DNA from: Nymphalis io | Taxonomy: Eukaryota > Arthropoda > Insecta > Lepidoptera > Nymphalidae | Assembly: GCF_905147045.1 (NCBI RefSeq) | Contig: NC_065892.1 | Coordinates: 14,045,501-14,109,500 of the forward strand | Reading direction: 5' to 3' | DNA: 64,000 nucleotides | Part shown: positions 36,495-48,579 of the stretch, in pieces | Position numbering within the stretch: position 1 is the stretch's first letter | Layout of the letters: each line of letters begins with the position of its first letter | Made by a program: the position numbers and the translations under genes | The notes under the pieces: model-generated | Told to the model about the DNA's origin: nothing | What the model saw: only the letters and a program-made list of their open reading frames with translations | The model's database searches: none

Positions 36495-36880
36495 ACTTTT
36501 TTTTATTTTTCACGCAGTGGAAACCTTCAGAAAGGTACCTAGCTCCAATGGGGCGGGGGAACTGGGTTATGTGGGATACTTACCAACTAAAACCACTGCG
36601 ATAGCCGACCTCGGCACGGATCGGAGAGGCTGCGGGATCGTGTTGATATAACGCAACCGCGGCCTCACGGTGCTTTGCTCCGCTCGTGGCTCGGCGGAGC
36701 TCTCCTCAGGGGGCAAAGGTAATCCCGACCGCCCGCACTCCTCGCTAGTGCGTACGGCAGCGCGAGGCCATCTCGGCTGCCGTCCTCCCAGGGCGTATGC
36801 TGAGCGGTGTCCCGGTCCGCACCGCAGTGGTGGCACGTCGCTGACGATTTCTGCGATTTCTACCTTGATCTAAGTGCGCC
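36495..36880 (-). mobile_element. GC-rich LINE 3' end fragment
   Basis: On the - strand it ends ...GGTATCCTACATAACCC-type text, an imperfect hairpin (36519-36539) and an A-rich tail (36500-36510), the same order as the fragments at 23.3 and 50.25 kb. The GC-rich interior gives opposing open frames on both strands, neither matching a known domain. Confidence 0.55.
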
Positions 36881-36899
36881 TGGCAGCAGCATATTATTT

Positions 36900-38340
36900 G
36901 ATTTAATAAGAATTATTTGAGAATTTTTTTCAGCGCTCTCAACTTTCGCATAGTTTAATATTTTTCTTATAAACAAATTATTGAGTCGGGATAACTTCAT
37001 CAATTATTATGAACGTTGATTTTTTTTTATTTAATAATTAGCAGTATCAAGTAGGTATTGGATTAGTTGATTGTCTCCTGGTCTATGTTGACTTTAGTCC
37101 CGCGTTGAATATGCAGCGGCGTGGGCGTATCCAAAACTCTTGTAAACCTTTGTTTAGCGACGTTATTGGATCCCTATCGGTCACTTTGACGTAAATATTT
37201 TGTTTGTTCGCGGCGTTTGCTCAGTGGAGTAGCACCTTTACTTAATCCTTAATTAGTTCCATTTAAGTTTTAGTTAACTGGAAGTCAACTGCGGTTGGAA
37301 TATTTAAACATTTATTACACTAACTTAAAGGTACTTTGAAATAAAAAATGTCCTTCCGTCCGTCTTAATAACTTGTGAGCTAAATAATAAAATTAAAATT
37401 ACCATTTAAAAATATAAGCTTATTTACATTTGTTTTTTTGACACTGTATATGATTTTATTGTATGCTTTTAAATACTGCTAAAGCTAATATCAAACTCAA
37501 ATTTTATCATGAACGTGATTAGCAGTGAAGTATATTTCATTATCTAATATATTTAATAAGTTAGAGGGTTATACAACATACTCATCAAAATAAAGTTTTT
37601 AAAATATATCGAACAAGTGAATTTAATTTTTTGTCAAATATCTTGAGATCTTAGGATGACAACAATGTGATAATGTCCCAAGATATCATTAAAAAAAAAT
37701 TTAAGTTAGATAACATTAATTCCTAACATCAAATACATTGATGTTTCATCACACCTTTCTCTAAGAGCGATATAGTGCCAACGCAATGTATATGCCACAA
37801 CACAATTAGTCCGCCAAGTCGTTCATGTAACCAAGGATCCAGTGTTGGTAGTCCAAAACCATCCTTATCGGTGTCTATTTGTTAGAGTAGGACAGATAAT
37901 CGTTGAAGCGTTAATTCATTGGGTGGTACGCGACATCTTCAGAGGACATTAATCGCCTCTTAGCGACTAATTTGTCGTTTAATCTCGAGTAGTTGTTACG
38001 AGAATGTTATTTTAGCTCCAGGTGTGTTTTGTTTTAAGAGCGATAATGTGAACTTAGTTGGTCAGCTTACATTATATTGTGGGACAAAGGTTACACTCTA
38101 TTATCTTGAACTGCTACAATAATTATCGTAAATAAGTTTGTTTTAGTTATGGAATTGTCGGAATTTGTTTTTTTTTTAAATAGATAATATAATTGCAAGA
38201 CTTTCTTTATTACGGAAATGTTTTTTCTACATTAAACAATGTTAATTTGTTCTATAAGCTGTCAATTAAATAAAAAGGAGGTTATCAATTTAATTTACAT
38301 AACATAATTTAAGGAGATAGTTAAAACGTCTGAAACGAAA
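36900..38340. other. Gene-free stretch
   Basis: No supported ORF; 37735-38090 is less AT-rich but unrecognised. Confidence 0.3.
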
Positions 38341-38344
38341 ATAG

Positions 38345-38575
38345 CGAGTTCAAGGCCAGACAAAGACCGCTGAGTTTAATTACGCTTAATTTGTGTCTGT
38401 AATTGATTTCGCGTTCATTGGTGAAGGAAAACATTGTGTGGTAGCTTGCACGTGTCTGATGTAATTCTGTTATATTTGTATTCGTCAATGTACATTAGAG
38501 CAGCATGGTGAACGAAACTCCGAAACTTCTTCAAGTTGGTTATTGCCAAGCAACGGAACATTCACAGATTCTTAA
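38345..38575 (+). repeat. Old SINE family 1 copy
   Basis: Body landmarks persist (GGTGAAGGAAAACATTGTG, GCACGTGTCTGATGTAATTCTGT, TTAGAGCAGCATGGTG, ACATTCACAG); the tRNA-like head is mostly gone. Confidence 0.65.
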
Positions 38576-38684
38576 GTCATTATATTTAAGTCTTATCTAG
38601 TCTATAGTATATCTTAACTGAATACATATATTAACAGGTTATATTTTTTTCTTACAAGTTCAATTGAATTTTTACTCTAATTTT

Positions 38685-38722
38685 ATTAAATAACTAGCTC
38701 ACGGGTCAGCTAGTTATTTAAT
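38685..38722. repeat. 15-bp perfect stem-loop
   Basis: ATTAAATAACTAGCT at 38685-38699 and its exact reverse complement at 38708-38722, loop CACGGGTC. Confidence 0.85.
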
Positions 38723-40465
38723 GCCCAATTAGACTTGGGCGGCAAGCATTTTTACTTCTGATGTAATTATGATTGTGGTTCGGTTAGTATTGAGTATAAT
38801 ATAACTATGATTTATTGTCAAAAGTCGCGTTGGTCGAACATTAATAAAATTGTCTCGTGTATTTGATATTTTAAATTATCTCTTAAACTATGTAACCGAA
38901 AAAACATACCTTAAAAACCAATTTTATCTAAATAAAATTTACTTGATGATAAAGCAATTTATTTCTAAATAGATTTACGTGTTGTAAATGAAAAAAACCG
39001 TCTAATAGAAATAACACCGAATAGATCACGACACGGTCGCGGTTCCATGCCTATGTCGTATTATCTCTTAGACCATTTATCAAATTATAAGCAGTAATAG
39101 GGAAAAGTCTTTTGTTTTAAACACTTGAGACGATAAGTTTACTTATTTTGATAAGAATTCATAATTTTTGATGATATGAACTAACGATTTAAATTATTTT
39201 TTAAATATAAAAAACTACTTTTTGTGACTTAAATATAAAAATTAGACATATGCTGTCACTGAATTTTTTGTTCAATTGTTTTTTCTCCGACTTACTTTTC
39301 ACAAATAATGTGGCTTTCTATTGGTAAAATAATTTTCAAGATCGGCTCGGTAGACCCAGAGATTACCCCCTACAACCTCACAAACTTTAGCTCTGTACAA
39401 TTTTAGTATAGATGAATTCAAGGGAAATGTCCAATATACAATGACTATTTACTTTCCTTAAAAAACATCAGTATTATATTTATGAATTAATAGTATTTGT
39501 ATGTTTTATAATTCATATATTTTGTAGCACTGATCATTTTAAAAATGATATTGTGACAAGAAGTTTTGTTTCTTTAAATGCGATGTGAGTAATTTAAATA
39601 TCATTTCATGGTCACATTTGAGTACAAAGCTTCTGCCGCAACTAAGTTTTGTCGCGCTACGTGTGCTCAGTAGCACAACGCTTTAATATTTTTAACTTAA
39701 TTAACTAACCAAGAATTTTCGCAAGAATAGCGATAGTGAACTCAGCTAGTGAACAAAAAAAATAAGAGCGTCTTAGATCAGTGAATACTACAATGTATCA
39801 AAGCCTATTGCAGCCCAGGGATTAAGCATATCGGAGACGCCACAACGACTTAGAATTTAAGATTTACGATTCCCAGAGCGACTGGAACTTGCTCAAAATA
39901 TTCTTACGTTTCGTGACCAGACTCTAGATACAGATCTTTGACGTTTAAATATTAAAAATGAGTTTACGAACATTGCATATTACTGTTTTGTCGACGGCTC
40001 ACGTTCAGGCCGATTTTCAACACTGTTCATATGCTACGAGGTCATTTTAAATTTACCAATGAATACATTTAAAAGTTCAAGCTAAAAAAAAATAATCACA
40101 TAACAAACATATAAGATTATATAGATAATAAGAGAGTTTAGAGTTAGTATTCGTCGATTATCATAAAGGATACATAAATATAACGATTGTACCTAATTAG
40201 TACGCATATACGCTGTACTGTTGATAAAAAAGTTTAATTAATGATTTTAATGACGTAATGAGTTATTTTTAATTTAATTAAAAACCAGATTTAACCAAAT
40301 TTAATTTATCTTGAAAGATAACGTTTCATAATTGCTTGAATCTATTTGAATAAAGTAAAAATCGCATTTTATTTTTCTTATTGTGACAGATATTATGATG
40401 TCAGAGCAGTGGTTTTATTATTGCCGTAACATAATACACGCAGATCCTTATTTCGGTATGAGTTT
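38723..40465. other. Gene-free stretch
   Basis: AT-rich, no supported ORF or repeat. Confidence 0.3.
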
Positions 40466-40469
40466 TTTT

Positions 40470-40758
40470 TTTTATAGATTAGGAAGGTGGACGAGCATAC
40501 GGGCCACCTGATGGTAAGTGGTCACCAAACGCCCTTAGACATTGGCATTGTAAGAAATGTCAACCATCGCTTATAGCCAATGCGCCACCAACCTTGGGAA
40601 CTAAGATTTTATGTCCCTTGTGCCTGTAATTACACTGGCTCACTCACCCTTCAAACCGGAACACAACAATATCAAGTATTGCTGTTTTGCGGTAGAATAT
40701 CTGATGAGTGGGTGGTACCTACCCAGACGAGCTTGCACAAAGCCCTACCACCAGTAAA
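40470..40758 (-). repeat. Hairpin-tailed SINE-like repeat (family 2), near-intact
   Basis: One of the two best copies (the other is at 63.25 kb, nearly identical). The T run at its left end, then GGGCCACCTGATGGTAAGTG, the whole body, and CAAAGCCCTACCACCAG at its right end. Apparent short ORFs inside are not genes. Confidence 0.88.
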
Positions 40759-40779
40759 ATAGAGTTAAAAATAATAAGA

Positions 40780-41075
40780 TGATATCCTCCTATCCGATTT
40801 AGGCCACAATGGCCATTCACAAGAACAACTAGCCAACTTCGCAGGCGATATTACGGTGCACAAGTTTGTACGCAAACACAAGTGCACTCTCATAAGCCAA
40901 GCCGATGGGATCAAAAATCCAATACGATCTAAAAAAGTTCAGGTAGTACAACGGTTGTCAAAGTCTGTCAAGTTCTGAACGCCAGGCTGCTTTAGAGGAT
41001 TTTTCGACATAAAACCCAAATATTTTTTAATAGTCCGACCCTTAACTTAAATCCAAGACCACGGGATTAGTGATA
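40780..41075 (+). repeat. Repeat family 3 copy
   Basis: GATATCCTCCTATCCGATTT, GTGCACAAGTTTGTACGCAA, CAAGTGCACTCTCATAAGCC, and a decayed tRNA-like end. It directly follows the family 2 copy. Confidence 0.75.
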
Positions 41076-41079
41076 TTAA

Positions 41080-44000
41080 ATACTGAAAACCGATCGAGGT
41101 TTTAAAGGTAATAACGAGTAATGAACAATATTATTTTACATCAATGAGTTAACTGACACAAAAGTAAATTTATAATAATATAGTGAACGATGAGTTTCTT
41201 ATAAAAACATGCTTCTAATTAGAGACGAATGAAAATCCCATATTTCCTCAAGCAAATTTGAAAAAAGAACACTATTCTAAAAAAAATGTCATTTCATGGC
41301 CGAGACAAAGAGTAGCGCTCGCTACACATTTGCGCCTCCCTCTCCACTCAATTGTCCTTACATTTTACATTTCTGCATCATATTCCGACGTCGCAATGAA
41401 AAGTAAAAACATTGCAGATACTTAATTTCTCATTTAAAAATCAACCTTATAATGTATGTGATAGAACTTAAAATACATCAGAGTGATATTTTCGCAAATT
41501 CTGATGCAGGGAAAGATGAGAGTGGCTGAATTGAGGTAGAAGCTAAAGTGCGGAATAAAAGTGACGAGCGAAACTCGAAAGAAATAAACTAGAAGTGAAC
41601 ACTGAATCGTGCCGCTATCGGAGATATCGGTTACCATTTCTAAAGAGTTAACAAGTTTTATCAACGAAGTTTTATTATATTACGAAATTATATTTCAAGG
41701 AATAAAAATACGTGATAGTGTTTATAATACATGATATATATTTACTAAATGTACCGCGCGTAGAATTTCTGAACTTCCAATATGATTCCGCAATGGATTT
41801 ATTAGTATTATAGAATTTTTCAAAGTTATTTTTTAATTAAACGCAAATTTCATTTTTCTTTTATATTTCCAATATTTTTTGTATAAGAACTATTAATAAA
41901 ATTTTATTCTGAATCCATTCAGATTTTAGATACATATGTATGATTTAAGTATCATATGGTAATATGTAAATTTTGTCATCTAAATATTTTCCAATCAAGC
42001 CTTTAACAGTTAGTCAGCCCAGTTTATATTTAAAGACAAGTTTTTAATCCTTAAGTCGTAGTTGGTCGCAAACCATACCGCGTATCGCTTTCGTTCTAGT
42101 CACGTTTTTTTTAACAACCACCTCAGCTGCTCGTACGGCCAATTGGGACAAAACACGTTTTATTTCATATATTTACCGCGCTCCTTATTTATAATGATAT
42201 TTTTTTTAAATTGTAACTTAAGGCTCGTAAAGATTTAATCATATCGATATTTAATTTAGGTCACATAAGAAAAAATATAAAACATAGATGCAATCTATTA
42301 AGAAAGAAATTGTACCCACGATCTTGTCAAAAATAAATGAAATAAAAAAAAAACTTTACTCAAGTAGTGTCTTATAAGTTCTTTTGAATTTTAAAGTCAC
42401 ATGATTTAATTGAATATTCACCATAAGTTCGGGATGTAGATTCCAACGAGAAAAACCGGCAAAAAATAAATAGTTACAATTTTCCTGTCATTTCATAGTA
42501 CAGTTTCAATAACAATTCAATATCTCCTGTATGTAAATCGACAAATACTCGCTTTTATCATAAATATATATCGAGTAATAAACTTTATTTATTATTGTTT
42601 TTATTTACATAAGAATTTTATGTACTTATTAATTGAAGTCGTGGGAGATGAAACGTTGAACGTTGAAAATTGATGATTGTTTATGGAGGTTATAATTAAA
42701 GAAAGGCAATAAATAAATACGGAGTAAATAAAACATACGAAGTTCGTTAGTTCAATATATATTTTTTCTTATTTTTATAATAATATATAGCAAAGAAGAT
42801 GTTGTGTAGCATACGTGCCACGCACACACAAAGGAGTAGCTAACGGTGGCGAAGTGGTGCATTATGGCATAAGAGAGCGTCATACCGTTTGACGTCACGG
42901 CATACGAATCGGTCTCACTCCCAATGCACGCCGATAAATGTTTACTGGATAGTAAAACATAACTAGTCAAGATCCAATTCACTGTTTCCGCATCCGTAAT
43001 ATTTACGATGCATGAAATGAAATTACAATTTTAAAAATAACGTCACAAACTAATATCCTAATTCTGTTATTCAGTTAACTAGGATCTTGTAATGTGTTAA
43101 TCGCTGATTCAATTATTTAGCATGGCAGAGCAAGTAGGGTAATGGCTGGTAGCCGTTTATTTAGTAGTACACCAAGCTATATTGCGCTATGCGTGACCGA
43201 TTACTGCTACGTGTGCTTTGTTAACGAATAAACGGATACACATAGCTATAAATACATCTGCATTTATTTTATACAAGTTGAATTATTGCTGTTTATTTTA
43301 CATACATAACTTTAAATATATAAAATATTTATTAATTCAAAATAAATACCAATTTCATTTAATTGATGTAAGTTTTAATGGATTTAGCTGCGTTCAAAAT
43401 TGTAAACCGATTGTTTTTTTAAGTTAATTTAATCTTGTTCAATGGCGATTTACTTGCATAGAATCCAGTTGAGTAATTTTTTTTATTTAAATTTATATTT
43501 ATTGAAAATAAAAATATATATGTATAAAACAGAACGAAAACATTTCAATACGGAACTTAATTTGCTTAAATTGTATTACATGCAGCGTACACGCAGTTTT
43601 GATTAATTTATTTAATAATGTATTTTTTTAAGTAGAATTGCATTTATCAAATATAGATACGTTTTTTATATAAATACTAACCGATTCCCTCAGTGCGACC
43701 CGTGTTAACTTCATTTTATAGCTCTCGAGGGAACAACTCCATCGATCGGGACAAAAGTATCTTACGTCCTTGTAAATATGTTGATTGGTGGAACATTTCC
43801 CACGATATTCAATAGATATAGGTTCAAATAATGTTGGCTATATTAAATAAATGAAACTTTAGTAGTGCGGCAAGACAAAACAAATAATTATTTAGCATTA
43901 CAGCGATATGGCAACGGCAAGGGTTATACCAGAAAAATACTTTTAAGCCCCGCTTCGTTGCCGCATATGGTTTTGTTTCTTAGGATATCGGCTATATGAC

Positions 44001-44335
44001 GGGCAGGTATCCTATCCACTGATGTTTTATAAATGTTTTTTTTTATTATTTTGTAATTGTTGTGTCCCCGGATAGTGGCCGAGCCAGAATCCGGATTATT
44101 CAATTCTGATAGTGGGTAGGAGATGGCTGCTAAAGCGGCACCTTTTTTTCTTTTTAATCTTATACCACGAATCGCTTAAACAATAATGCAGCTAAAGATT
44201 GTACTACTTTAAGTTAAGAAAATAGTTTTTTAATCTTAAGTCAATTTTTGTTTTGTACGCATATAACCGGAACGTAATTACGATTTGATTTTTAATCGTA
44301 TTTAAAAAAAAAACTTATGTAATTGTTTTTCATAT
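41080..44335. other. Gene-free stretch
   Basis: No coding region supported. 43690-43800 and 43970-44150 are less AT-rich and may be old element fragments, but I recognise no landmark. Confidence 0.3.
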
Positions 44336-44337
44336 AT

Positions 44338-44670
44338 TTTATATGTACAGTACAGTACAGTAACAGCCTGTTAATGTTCCACTGCTGGGCTAAGGCCTCC
44401 TCTCCCTTTTGAGGACAAGGTTTGGAGCTTATTCCACCACGCGGTTCCAATGCGGGTTGGTAGAATACACATGTGGCAGAATTTCAATGAAAACAGACAC
44501 ATGCAGGTTTCCTCACGATGTTTTCCTTCACCGTCAAGGACGAGATGAATTATAAACACAAATTAAGCACATGAAAATTCAGTGGTGCTTGCCCGGGTTT
44601 GAACCCACCATCATCGGTTAAGATTCACGCGTTCTAACCACTAGGGCATCTCGACTCATATTTATATGTA
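44338..44670 (-). repeat. tRNA-derived SINE (family 1) with 10-bp TSD and (ACTGT)n tail
   Basis: TTTATATGTA at 44338-44347 and 44661-44670. On the - strand the element ends ...AACAGGCTGTTACTGTACTGTACTGTAC, i.e. a 5-nt tandem tail rather than poly-A. A and B boxes are intact. Confidence 0.88.
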
Positions 44671-44671
44671 T

Positions 44672-45240
44672 AAATTAAAATATACATAATTACATATATT
44701 ATATTTAAAATAATAATACTAAAATTCTTAAACAAGTAGTTATATACATATTATCGTTAAAAATTATTCAACGTACTTATTAGCCTAGGTTTCTGAACTT
44801 ATGAGACGATTCGAAGCTGTCATCTGTAATTCTAACAAGTAATCATTTTATTTAAATTCATGACTTCCAATAGTATAGATTAAGTTATTATTTTGATTCT
44901 AGTTCTTTTCAAGTTTCATAGAGTAGAGTGGATAGTTATTCGAGTGAACGCAGGCGGCGCATGGCGCATTGTTGGTACAAGCACGGTCCAACAAACACGC
45001 TCATTTCGTATTCCTGCACGCATCAACACAATGTTAAACAGGAAATTTAAAAATGCATTCAATCTAAACTCTATTAAAAATAACCTGAATGACAAAGATT
45101 TAAAAATACTTAATTAAATGTTATGTTTACGAAACTGTCACATAGACAGTTACACTAACTAAGATTTAAGGGGGTAAATTTGAAGACACAGGACAAAAAA
45201 GTAGGATTTTCAGACTTTCACATTAAAAACTAGCATGACG
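44672..45240. other. Spacer with one unrecognised open frame
   Basis: A frame at 44893-45117 (+) of 74 codons is unrecognised; its N-terminal half is encoded by GC-richer DNA. I do not call it a gene. Confidence 0.3.
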
Positions 45241-45299
45241 CGACCGTTTAGCTCTCGTTTGGCTCAATACATGATAGTTCAGGAAGCCTGCTAATAAAT

Positions 45300-45690
45300 A
45301 AAAATATGATAGTGCAGAACTTGGTTTGCATATCCCAGGGGGTACCACCAGAGATTGCGGTGGAAAACCCTCTTTATACATCAATGCTCAGGTTTATGAT
45401 ATATATCCCGATGCTACTGTCCACATTTTGGGGTGGCAGTTTTGGGTTCGGAGCACACAAAATAGGCAGCAAAAGGCCTCCAATCCCACCATCGCTGTGG
45501 TCTTTTGCAAATCGGGAGCTAAATTCCAACTTGAACGCTGTGCACTTACATTTTGAGTCGGCCAAGCCGGGCCGTATCCATGCTCTGGCTACGCATATAC
45601 TGCGATGATCATCCGCGAATCTTCGCGTACTTATATGGGCCCCATAGCGGTAATGCCGAAACTGACAGGTGTTTTTATTCAACACCGATC
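45300..45690. other. Unidentified GC-richer, ORF-like block
   Basis: About 390 bp that are open in two + frames and one - frame, with composition unlike the flanks. One + frame reads CGGKPSLYINAQVYDIYP, the - frame has a Cys-containing stretch. I cannot match it to a domain. It may be a decayed element fragment or a processed pseudogene. Confidence 0.35.
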
Positions 45691-46747
45691 AAGAAATGCG
45701 TCATAAGCAAAATGACTATTTTAAAAATAAAAAATCTTATACAATTCACTGCCATTCATCCTGGTTTGAAGTCAAAATCTTTGATTCAATCTAGCCGTTG
45801 GGTTATGTGGGCTCATATTATTGGTATTTATAAAAATATTAAAAATAATATTCCATGGTGATCATGACTTTTTAAAGTCATACGAATCTATTTCAAACAT
45901 AACTACAAAGTTTCTTTCACGTAAATTGTAAAATAAGGAATGTTATTTCAACCTGAAGGTGGATTATTGCGGTAACGAGAAATTTCCAACAGATAGCGAA
46001 CAGATGCACGTAGAGATCCAGATGCACTTAGTAGGGAACATACCTCGGGTCGATGAAAAATATATCTTAACGTTAACGCGATTATAATCTTTAATTTTAA
46101 AGTGATAGAATTCAAAATAATGTGCCTGATTTACTTGTTATAGCTTAATACTTAAAATTGGGGTAAAATTAAATTACTTATATAAAATATTAGTAAAAAA
46201 AATTCATCATTCATTCTTTATTTAACTCTATCTCTGATTTGTATATTATTTACGCTTAGCATATGATTTCACTATAATTTCCCTGTAATGTATGTAAATA
46301 GTAAACACTCTATTCGTATTTATATTAAATTTATGTAATATGTAAATATTTTTATTAAGTTTTATGATTTATTAACTTACTTTTCTATGTTTTCATTATT
46401 TACACTTGCTGCAGTTTCAGTTTCTCGACTTTCTATCATAAATATGCGATGAAGTCACGATATAAGTCCCGAATAAATCAAACGTAAACAAAAAAGAAGA
46501 ACTTAAATTATATTTACGTGTATCGAAATGTGGTTACGTCGTTGACCGTTAATATGGACGCATATCGCCATTTATCGGTAATAGCTATGCAATAATGATC
46601 TTTTTGTCTTAATTTGTCGTTTAAAGTTTATAATTATTTTATTTTCATAAACGTCTAAAACACACAAAATTTATATTGTAATAGTTATTGGAAAATATTA
46701 TACCATTATTTATCATTAATATTTAATTTATAGTAGACCGTTAACTC

Positions 46748-46940
46748 TTAAGCCGAGATGGCCAAATGGTAAAAACGCATGAACCTTAACCGATGATCAT
46801 GGGTTCAAACCCGGGCAAGCACCACTGAATTTTCGTAAGCTTATTTCGTGATTATAATTCATCTCGTGCTTTACGGTGAAGGAAAACATCGTGACGAAAT
46901 CTGCCTGTGTCTAATTGCACTGAAATTCTGCCACATGTTA
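46748..46940 (+). repeat. SINE family 1, 3'-truncated
   Basis: Complete tRNA-like head (GCCGAGATGGCCAAATGG, GGGTTCAAACCCGGGC) and body to TTCTGCCACATG, then it stops. Loss of the 3' end is unlike the usual 5' truncation and points to a later deletion. Confidence 0.85.
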
Positions 46941-47119
46941 TCATTTATTTTAACTTATTTCAGACAATCTTAAAGTGAAAGAGAGGAAAGGTTAGAGTAG
47001 ACATAACGCTTTTTCGTTATGTAACAATTTACTGTAAGCCGCGTAAAAGAACTTTCTAAAGGGAAAGCCTATTTAATTAATTCTTTTAACATAGTTTAAC
47101 CCAAACAGATAAAGAAATA

Positions 47120-47400
47120 GACGATCATAAAGTCCTTTTGCAGCTCGTCTAGGTAGGCACCCACGCATCAGATATTCTACCGCAAAACAGTAGTACTCGG
47201 TATTATTGTGTTCCGGTTTGAAGGGTGAGTGAGCCAGTGTAATTACAGGTACAAGGGACATAACATCTTAGTTCCCAAGCTTGGTGGTGCATTGACGAAG
47301 TGATGGTTAATATTTATTACAATGCCAATGTCTATGGGCGTTAGTAACCACTTACCATCAGGTGGCCCATATGCTCGTCCGCCTACCTATACTATAAAAA
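47120..47400 (+). repeat. Hairpin-tailed SINE-like repeat (family 2)
   Basis: Sense-strand copy ending ACCACTTACCATCAGGTGG, CCCATATGCTCGTCCGCC and an A/T-rich tail. This copy shows most clearly the loop motif shared with the LINE 3' end. Confidence 0.85.
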
Positions 47401-47909
47401 ATATATTCAAAGGCACAAGAAAACACATTAACCATTCCTTACATTTTTAGCAATTTCCTCGAGCTGCCTTATCTTTAATTACAATTCTTAATTGTGAAGA
47501 ATAATATACTAGTTAATAATTTTAATGACACTAAAATGTGTATTCAGAGAGAAGAAACTGCTTAAAACATTAATTAAGGGATTAGTTAAGCAACAAATGC
47601 AATCTAAATTTTCATTCAGATGAATCGCTCATCAAAATCTATTCAATTCACAGCCGGAATAGTGGGTCATAGTTATTTCGTTCTGGCGCTCTACTTACAC
47701 TTTTCAAATATGAACCTAATAATTTTCTCATTAAAACGCACTATATACTTGATGAAATAAAATATATATTCAAAAGAAAGTTCTAAATATATAATATTTT
47801 TTACGTAAGTTTGCTTTAATAAACTCGAAAACTACAGAACGGATTTTCATATGGTTTACACAAACAGAAAGAGCTTTATGGGGAAAGTTAAATGTAATTA
47901 ATTAATGTT

Positions 47910-48246
47910 TTGTGTAAATTATTAATAAGCCGAGATGGCCCGGTGGTAAGAACGCGTGAATCTTAGTCGATGATCGTGGGTTCAAACCCGGGCAAGCACC
48001 ACTGAATTTTCATGTGCTTAATTTGTGATTATAATTCATCTCGTGCTTTACGGTGAAGGAAAACATCGTGAGGAAACCTGCATGTGTCTAATTTCACTGA
48101 AATTCTGCCACATGTGAATTCTACCAACCCGCATTGGAGCAGCGTGGTGGAATAAGCTCCAAACCTTCTCCTCAAAAAGAGGAGAGGAGGCCTTTAGCCC
48201 AGCAGTGGGACATTCACAGGCTGTTACAGTTACAGTTGTGTAAATT
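47910..48246 (+). repeat. tRNA-derived SINE (family 1), full length, 11-bp TSD
   Basis: TTGTGTAAATT at 47910-47920 and 48236-48246. A box GCCGAGATGGCCCGGTGG, B box GGGTTCAAACCCGGGC, body, and end ...CAGGCTGTTACAGTTACAG, a two-unit (TTACAG) tail. The best reference copy in the window. Confidence 0.92.
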
Positions 48247-48579
48247 GCATGAAATAAGACGATTATTTTTGAAGATGTCTGAAAAAACATGCAGACTATA
48301 CTGACATACATCACGTAAACCAATACTGTTATGACTAATATTTTAGCATTTCAAAAGAGTAATAAAAAATCCTGTCGAGTTTTTTCTTCGCTTCTTCTGA
48401 GGTCTGAGGTGTTTCTCTCTAAATCGTTAATATATTTTTGTCAATCAACAAGTTAGTCAAATGTTTCAGTGGATATCGTGTAAATATTATATTGCGATAT
48501 GTTGGTCACATATTGTTTTTATTGCTGTCTAAGTAATATATAGTATATAAATCAATATTAAAAATAGCTCCTGTTACAA

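Noticed and set aside
36567..36873. Opposing 89- and 67-codon frames in a GC-rich block
   Set aside because: GC-rich LINE 3' DNA lacks stops by composition; no domain in either frame.
40470..41075. Adjacent family 2 and family 3 repeats as one composite element
   Set aside because: The two families occur separately elsewhere in the window, so adjacency here is probably chance.
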